From contig JADYXW010000039.1 in the NCBI GenBank assembly GCA_020853975.1, forward strand, positions 1 to 61,753: a DNA stretch of 61,753 nucleotides. Reading direction: 5' to 3'. Positions within the stretch are counted from its first letter, which is position 1, and each line of letters opens with the position of its first letter. Origin of the DNA: Phycisphaerales bacterium (lineage in GTDB: Bacteria > Planctomycetota > Phycisphaerae > Phycisphaerales > UBA1924). Positions 57,409 to 61,753 of this stretch are shown piece after piece. The notes under the pieces were generated by a model that searched no databases, was not told where the DNA came from, and was given only the letters and a program-made list of their open reading frames with translations. A program made the position numbers and the translations under genes.

Positions 57409-57791
57409 GGCTCACCCCCGCCGTCGGGCATGCACCCGCCGCAGGCGCTGCCCGTGCCCTTGAGGAATGTGACGGCGGCGACCACGCCGTTGGGCCCGGT
57501 GGGGATTCCGGCGGAGCAGGTCCAGGTCACGGGGTCACAGGTGCCACCGGAGTAGCCGTAGCAGGGCATGTTCGCGACCCCCATGACGCCGCAGCCGTTC
57601 CACCCGCACCCGGCGGGGTTGCAGGTGTCGTTCTGAGGGCAGGTCTGATAAGTCGAGCAGGGAACGGCTTGGCCGCAGGCCCCTCCCCCGGAGGACTCGA
57701 TCGAACCCGCGGGGTGGCCGATCGGAACGAAGCACTGTGCGGCCGCAGCGCCAGCGACCAGGCCGATAACGGCAAGTCTGACATATTGCAT
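57405..57791 (-). CDS. Small secreted Cys-rich protein
   Basis: 128 residues with a signal peptide (VRLAVIGLVAGAAAAQC) and site GGGAGGG. The mature part holds about 14 Cys in a pattern of short loops (CGQAVPCSTYQTCPQNDTC, GCGWNGCGVM) and ends in a CGGCMPDGG segment; a disulfide-rich fold is expected. No family is recognised. The stop overlaps the next start (TTGA), so it is probably made together with the membrane-anchored protein. Confidence 0.6.
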   Translation of the reverse strand: MQYVRLAVIGLVAGAAAAQCFVPIGHPAGSIESSGGGACGQAVPCSTYQTCPQNDTCNPAGCGWNGCGVMGVANMPCYGYSGGTCDPVTWTCSAGIPTGPNGVVAAVTFLKGTGSACGGCMPDGGGEP

Positions 57792-57978
57792 GTGGTTCCC
57801 TCCCGAGGAACGGTTTGTGGTCGGTGGGTGATTCCACCGATGAAATAACTCTAGAGACGCGGTCTGTTTGTGTCAAGATCGGCGGGGCCGGCAGCGGGGG
57901 ATAAGTTGTGGGTTTCCATGCGTCGGATCGCGTGCTTGTGGTAGTATATTGACCGCAGCGCGGTTGCGGGGGAACAGC

Positions 57979-58809
57979 ATGGATTCGAGCGACACTGCGT
58001 GCAATGGGCCGCCGGCGTGCGGGCGCAGGGGCTTCTCTCTCACAGAACTCTTGATGGTCATCGGGATCATCTTGGTAGTGCTCTCGCTCGCGCTGCCCTC
58101 GCTGCGGGCGGCCAAGCAGCGGGGCACCGCCGCCGCGTGTCTCGCGCAGATGCACCAGAACAGCGTGCAGGTCACGATCTACGCCCACCACAACCGTGAC
58201 GCATGGCCCTACGCGCTCGAGAGCGGATTCATCGATCCGTTCACGGGCCAGAGGCTTCGCCTGACGTCGCCGTATGTCCCGTACAGCTACACATGGGTTG
58301 GCGACTACTGGCACGCGCCCATGCTCGCTGATTACTTCGGCGGAGACTCGCTCAGCATGTCGCTCTATTGTCCGGGCCAGGATCTTCGGCAACGGGTGGC
58401 GAGCTCCCCAGAGGCACGCGCTCGTGCGTGGGGAACAGGGATCAGCCTGTCGATGGCGATGTACCTCGCGCCGGAGGCACTGGACCCCGAAGCCCCCCGG
58501 TGGCGTGCGGAGCTTTTCCGCGTCGCGCGCACGAGCGACGTCGCCACGCCGCTGCAGAAAGCAATGTTGTACGAGTGTCTGCCCGCGCACGATCCGAGCG
58601 TGAGAAACGCGCGGGGCCCGATCTTCTCCGCCCCGCCCTGGGCGCTGAACGCGATCGCTTGCGATGGCTCGGGGGCACTCCGCAACCATCGGAGCAGCAT
58701 CGAGGGCGTGGTCTTCCCGAACCTGGACCACCTCTCACGCAGAAGATTCGATGGCGTGACGGAGACATTCAGCTTCACCCCCCACGGCGTGCGCGGGCGG
58801 GACTGGTAG
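57979..58809 (+). CDS. Type II secretion pseudopilin-like protein (prepilin N-terminal methylation motif)
   Basis: 276 residues. After an 18-residue leader, RRG-FSLTELLMVIGIILVVLSLALPSL is a prepilin-type cleavage and methylation site with Glu at mature position 5 and a hydrophobic helix. The rest is a globular domain with SMSLYCPGQ and the closing VFPNLDHL. Planctomycetes carry many such proteins (DUF1559-like and relatives), often with unknown roles. A leader with TATATT upstream and the site GGGGGAA precedes ATG 57979; the longer start at 57868 is rejected. Confidence 0.8.
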   Translation: MDSSDTACNGPPACGRRGFSLTELLMVIGIILVVLSLALPSLRAAKQRGTAAACLAQMHQNSVQVTIYAHHNRDAWPYALESGFIDPFTGQRLRLTSPYVPYSYTWVGDYWHAPMLADYFGGDSLSMSLYCPGQDLRQRVASSPEARARAWGTGISLSMAMYLAPEALDPEAPRWRAELFRVARTSDVATPLQKAMLYECLPAHDPSVRNARGPIFSAPPWALNAIACDGSGALRNHRSSIEGVVFPNLDHLSRRRFDGVTETFSFTPHGVRGRDW

Positions 58810-58825
58810 CGGGCCGGCGCATGTG

Positions 58826-58856
58826 AAAGGACCGCACCTAGGGCGTGCGGTCCTTT
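58826..58856. terminator. Bidirectional terminator between convergent genes
   Basis: AAAGGACCGCAC and GTGCGGTCCTTT form a perfect 12-bp stem with a seven-base loop, midway between the pseudopilin stop and the stop of the dockerin gene. T-runs are short on both strands. Confidence 0.7.
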
Positions 58857-58882
58857 CGGTCGGTGCTGTTGGTTGAGGTCCC

Positions 58883-60460
58883 TTATGGGCAGTCGCCTCC
58901 CGCAACCACGCTGATCAGAGAAGAAACGTCATCCTGGTCGAGGTTGCCGTCCTGATTGAAGTCGGGGTCGGCACCCGTCGGGTTCTCACCGCCGCCGATC
59001 ACGTTGAGAAGGTAGAGCACGTCATCCTGGTCGACATTCCCGTCCTCGTTGTAGTCGGGCGTGCACAGCCGGTCGCCGCAGTACGGGCCCGCGGGAAGTT
59101 GCACATTGACCGCTTCCTGCGCCACTCCCCGCTGGAAGGCCGCGAACGGCGAGGCGGGCGGGACGACCACGGGTGTGCGAACGGTGAAAACCACTCCCGC
59201 CGAGTCGGCGATGGCGGGGATCGGCTCGCTGCACATCGTCGCGCCCGCGGCGTTGGTTGCGACAACGTAGCCCTGCACCACGGAAGAGAACGTGGGCCGG
59301 TAGGCGCCGACCATGACCTGGTTGCCCGCGGGATCGAGCGTGCCGGCGGTGAAGGCCGTGTAGGGCGGCAGGCCCCTTCCGAACTTCTCAAGCCGCAGAT
59401 TGCCGAGTGTGGTTGTGTTGACCCGGGCGGACTTGGCGACCGAGGAGTCGTGGTGGCTGCCCGCGATGGCGAGTTCGGCGGGGCTCCCCGGGCGGTAGGC
59501 CATGCCCCGATCGGCGGGGACGAAGTCCGTGATGTACCACGCCGCGGCCTGCGGAGCCATGGCACTGAAAGGGCCGACGAAGATCCTGACCGCCCATGCG
59601 TTGGTCGTGAACGAGGGGAAGCCGAGGTTTGTCAGCGCCCCGCTCACGAACAGGCTCGACCCGGCGGGGTCCAGCGCCGCAGCCCGGAAGTCGGACATCT
59701 GGAAGCCGGGCTCGGCGTATGTCCAGAGCCCCAGCGGCGTGCCGCTGGTCGCGGGATCGATCGCGAGGATGCACCCTTCGGAACTGAAGGTGGAAGCCGG
59801 CCGGTAGGTCCCGATGAGCAGCACCACGCCGCCCGGAAGTTCCACGCCGTCGGTGAAGAGCAGGTCCGCGCCGAGGGTGTCGGCGTAGACCTTGGTCCAG
59901 AAGCCGGTGGGGCCGGTCTGGTCGCAGGCGACCACGCGGCTGCCGACCGAGCCGAGCGACGGGCTGACCATCAGCACCTTGCCCGAGGCCAGGGGCAGGG
60001 CGAAGGGCTTGCCCCGGGTCGGGTCGTTGTCGCGGTGGGAGTAGTTCCACACGTGCCCGAGGTTGGAGTTGAACCGCATGAGGATGGCGCCGTCGCCGTT
60101 GGCGGGGTCAGAACCCCGCGCGGTGACCAGGTAGTCACCCCCGGGGAGTTGCTGGATCTGCGTGGGCTGGATCCAACTGCCGGCGCCCTGCAGCCTCCAC
60201 AGGGTGTGACCGAAGAAGTCCTGCCAGCCGCTTGTGCCCCAGAAAGAGAGGTCCAGCGACGATGGCGTGCCGGCCTGCACCGCCGAGCCGGCGGCGACCA
60301 GAAGGCGCGACGAGGTGGCGCCCACGGAGAGTGCATCGACGGCGTGATAGGCGAAGTCGCCCGCGCCCGCCCAGCGCGATTCGAACTGCGCGAGGGCGCT
60401 CGATCCCGCGAGGGAGAGCAGGGCGCTCGCCGCCAATCCGGTGGAAGTCTTCAGGGCCAT
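58883..60460 (-). CDS. Secreted beta-propeller-like protein with dockerin-like tail
   Basis: 525 residues from ATG 60460 with the site AAAGGAG; the in-frame start at 60742 adds an unlikely leader. Signal peptide ends at ALAQ. The body is a series of repeats with strand patterns such as GDYLVTARGSDPANGDGAIL and FSSEGCILAIDPATSG, which suggest a beta-propeller of the delta-60/WD type. Two EF-hand repeats (NEDGNVDQDDV and NQDGNLDQDDV) end in GGDCP. A binding role at the surface is likely; no catalytic motif. Confidence 0.8.
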   Translation of the reverse strand: MALKTSTGLAASALLSLAGSSALAQFESRWAGAGDFAYHAVDALSVGATSSRLLVAAGSAVQAGTPSSLDLSFWGTSGWQDFFGHTLWRLQGAGSWIQPTQIQQLPGGDYLVTARGSDPANGDGAILMRFNSNLGHVWNYSHRDNDPTRGKPFALPLASGKVLMVSPSLGSVGSRVVACDQTGPTGFWTKVYADTLGADLLFTDGVELPGGVVLLIGTYRPASTFSSEGCILAIDPATSGTPLGLWTYAEPGFQMSDFRAAALDPAGSSLFVSGALTNLGFPSFTTNAWAVRIFVGPFSAMAPQAAAWYITDFVPADRGMAYRPGSPAELAIAGSHHDSSVAKSARVNTTTLGNLRLEKFGRGLPPYTAFTAGTLDPAGNQVMVGAYRPTFSSVVQGYVVATNAAGATMCSEPIPAIADSAGVVFTVRTPVVVPPASPFAAFQRGVAQEAVNVQLPAGPYCGDRLCTPDYNEDGNVDQDDVLYLLNVIGGGENPTGADPDFNQDGNLDQDDVSSLISVVAGGDCP

Positions 60461-60690
60461 GCCAGACGCTCCTTTCTGTTGGCCTGCCGTGCAGGCCGAG
60501 CGATGATGCCCGGGCTCACGTACCCGGGCTGTTCTTGGAAGCGGACACCCGGGATCGGACTCACGCCCAATTCCCGTCGGCGTGGAGGTTCTCGGACGCT
60601 CCCCCTGATCCGGCGGGCTTGGGCGCCGCCAGCGCCCACCCATGGCCTCACGCGCGGTAGACTCCCGTGACTCTCGACAGGGGGCAGCGC

Positions 60691-61542
60691 ATGCAGGCAG
60701 ATTCGTGTCCGGGGTGTGGCGGCGGGTTCGCGGGAGATCCATTCGCGGCGAAATGGCGATGCGGGCAGTGTGGTCGGGAGAACCTCAACCACCAGGTGAT
60801 CCGGGCGAGGCTCGACAAGATCGATCATGCCCGAGCCATGACTTTGCTCGACCTGGGCAAGATCGAGTTCAAGTCGGGCAACTACCCGCGTGCGCTCGAG
60901 CGGTTCGAGTCGTCGCTCTGTGAAAAAGCCGATAGCGCGGAGCCCTGGGCGTTCATCGCGCTGGCGACTGCAAGCACAGCAACCCCAGAGACATTCGCAC
61001 CTGCCCAAAAGAAGGTGGATGAATGCCTGGCACGGGCGCAGGCAGTGGAGCGGGGCTCGCCGTTCGTGGCTGTGGTTGCGGGCGAAGCTCACACGATGTT
61101 GGTCGAGCTTGCGGATCAAGCGATTCGGGACCGGGCGCCGCAGATTGATGGGTACCTTCAGTCACTGGCGGGGCGCACGCCGCAAGGCATCGCCTGGGCG
61201 ACGGGTGCCCTCGATGATCTTCTTGGCTTGGGCTTTCAAGCCCTCGGGTTAGGCGCTTGTGACCCGGTTGTGCGATACAGGATATCTCAACGTCTTCAGG
61301 CGTTGTCCGAAAGGACGGATGTGCACCCGCCCCAAGCCGCGCGCGCAAGGGAGTATTCGCTCGGAGTGAGGCAAATGCTAGCAGAACTCTACCCGCAGTT
61401 GAGCGACACCTTTGGACCCGCGAGCATCCCCGCGAAGACCGGAGGAAGCTCAGTGACCTCGCGGCAGAGCATCTGGATGACGGCAATCGCACTGGGCGTT
61501 GCTCTCATCGCCCTGTTGCTGTTGGCCCGGGCGATGCGGTGA
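60691..61542 (+). CDS. Zinc-ribbon/TPR protein with a C-terminal membrane anchor
   Basis: 283 residues from ATG 60691, after the site CAGGGGG; TAGACT lies upstream as a possible -10. An N-terminal zinc ribbon (CPGCGGG ... CGQCGRE) is followed by a TPR-like segment (LDLGKIEFKSGNYPRALERFESSL) and further helices. One membrane helix (MTAIALGVALIALLLLARAM) ends the protein, so it should be a tail-anchored cytoplasmic protein. Function unknown. Confidence 0.7.
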   Translation: MQADSCPGCGGGFAGDPFAAKWRCGQCGRENLNHQVIRARLDKIDHARAMTLLDLGKIEFKSGNYPRALERFESSLCEKADSAEPWAFIALATASTATPETFAPAQKKVDECLARAQAVERGSPFVAVVAGEAHTMLVELADQAIRDRAPQIDGYLQSLAGRTPQGIAWATGALDDLLGLGFQALGLGACDPVVRYRISQRLQALSERTDVHPPQAARAREYSLGVRQMLAELYPQLSDTFGPASIPAKTGGSSVTSRQSIWMTAIALGVALIALLLLARAMR

Positions 61543-61555
61543 CCGTCGCACTGTG

Positions 61556-61561
61556 TACCAT
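61556..61561 (+). promoter_or_regulatory. Predicted -10 box of leaderless transcript at the right edge
   Basis: TACCAT, five bases before ATG 61567, with no ribosome site. Confidence 0.45.
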
Positions 61562-61566
61562 CCCCC

Positions 61567-61753
61567 ATGAGCCGCTACGAGCAGTTCCAGGCCTATCGAA
61601 ACCGCATGAACGCACGCATCCTGGGCGACGACGCGGCCCGCGCCGCCGCCGGCGGCACTCGCCCGGGGGGAGTTGCGATCGGGGGCACGCTGGTCACGAA
61701 GCGTTTCTTCTCGCTGGATCATCAGACCTATCAGGACGGCGCGGTGAGCGCGA
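61567..61753 (+). CDS. Carboxymuconolactone decarboxylase (AhpD-like) family protein, 3' truncated
   Basis: 62 residues are visible before the right edge. The opening RYEQFQAYRNRMNARIL and the later TKRFFSLDHQTYQDGAV match the N-terminal helices of a subgroup of carboxymuconolactone decarboxylase family proteins. The CxxC active site would come later and is outside the window, so the call is tentative. Confidence 0.5.
   Translation, partial: MSRYEQFQAYRNRMNARILGDDAARAAAGGTRPGGVAIGGTLVTKRFFSLDHQTYQDGAVSA

Noticed and set aside
1..61753. tRNA, rRNA, riboswitch, insertion sequence or origin
   Set aside because: Reading both strands showed no cloverleaf with CCA-type end, no rRNA-like segment, no transposase and no known riboswitch core; a covariance-model scan would be needed to exclude small ones.

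Overview
The window is GC-rich bacterial DNA, most likely from a planctomycete of the class Phycisphaerae. The evidence is seven secreted proteins with the paired EF-hand tail (DxNxDGNxDQDDV) that ends almost exactly at Cys-Pro, a PEP-CTERM-like secreted protein, membrane proteins with the CGYDLSGL...CPEC zinc ribbon, a Tat-exported PLP enzyme and a class II-type GyrA. This assignment is an inference from protein style; no rRNA or tRNA gene was seen.

Layout. 1-4785 (+): an M36-type metallopeptidase cut by the left edge, followed by two tandem paralogues and a 51-residue dockerin remnant, all joined by ATGA/GTGA stop-start overlaps. 4819-8004 (-): argS and a catalytically dead M16 homologue. 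8192-8581 (+): two tandem 16-residue Ala/Lys peptides with strong ribosome sites and a terminator. 8635-11576 (+): a DUF2470 protein, an amidohydrolase and phenylalanine hydroxylase. 11605-20860 (-): an FtsX-like permease, two dockerin-tailed secreted proteins, gyrA and an unknown secreted protein; a sigma-54-like promoter and a 26-residue ORF lie antisense to the start of the last one. 20993-30858: a metabolic block with mixed strands (aminotransferases, cinA, ROK kinase, HIT protein, pdxA, RRM protein). 30952-40989 (+): a giant AsmA-like protein, a dockerin protein, a phosphatase-superfamily protein and a methyltransferase/zinc-ribbon membrane operon. 41006-49803: mixed small enzymes, a DinB pseudogene, M43 and M60 metallopeptidases, an isocitrate-type dehydrogenase, an AlkD-like protein and several small proteins. 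49810-54322: the most unusual part, described below. 54351-61753: a GT-C-like membrane protein, secreted proteins, a pseudopilin, a last dockerin protein, and the start of a gene cut by the right edge.

The most interesting region is 49810-54322. A LexA/CI-type repressor with an intact Ala-Gly cleavage site and Ser-Lys dyad is divergent from a tight operon: a double helix-turn-helix protein, an ABC-type ATPase without a permease, an acyltransferase (together a split form of the COG2401 ATPase-acetyltransferase architecture) and a complete terminase large subunit with both ATPase and nuclease residues. No capsid, portal, tail, integrase or other phage gene is present nearby. The logic suggests a DNA-damage-inducible DNA-handling module rather than an ordinary prophage.

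A second pattern runs through the whole window. At least a dozen genes have a TANNNT hexamer only 5-7 bases before the start codon and no ribosome-binding site, which predicts leaderless mRNAs. Most secreted proteins and several others instead have clear Shine-Dalgarno leaders. This rule also helps choose starts (for example GTG at 25977, 27935 and 12798).
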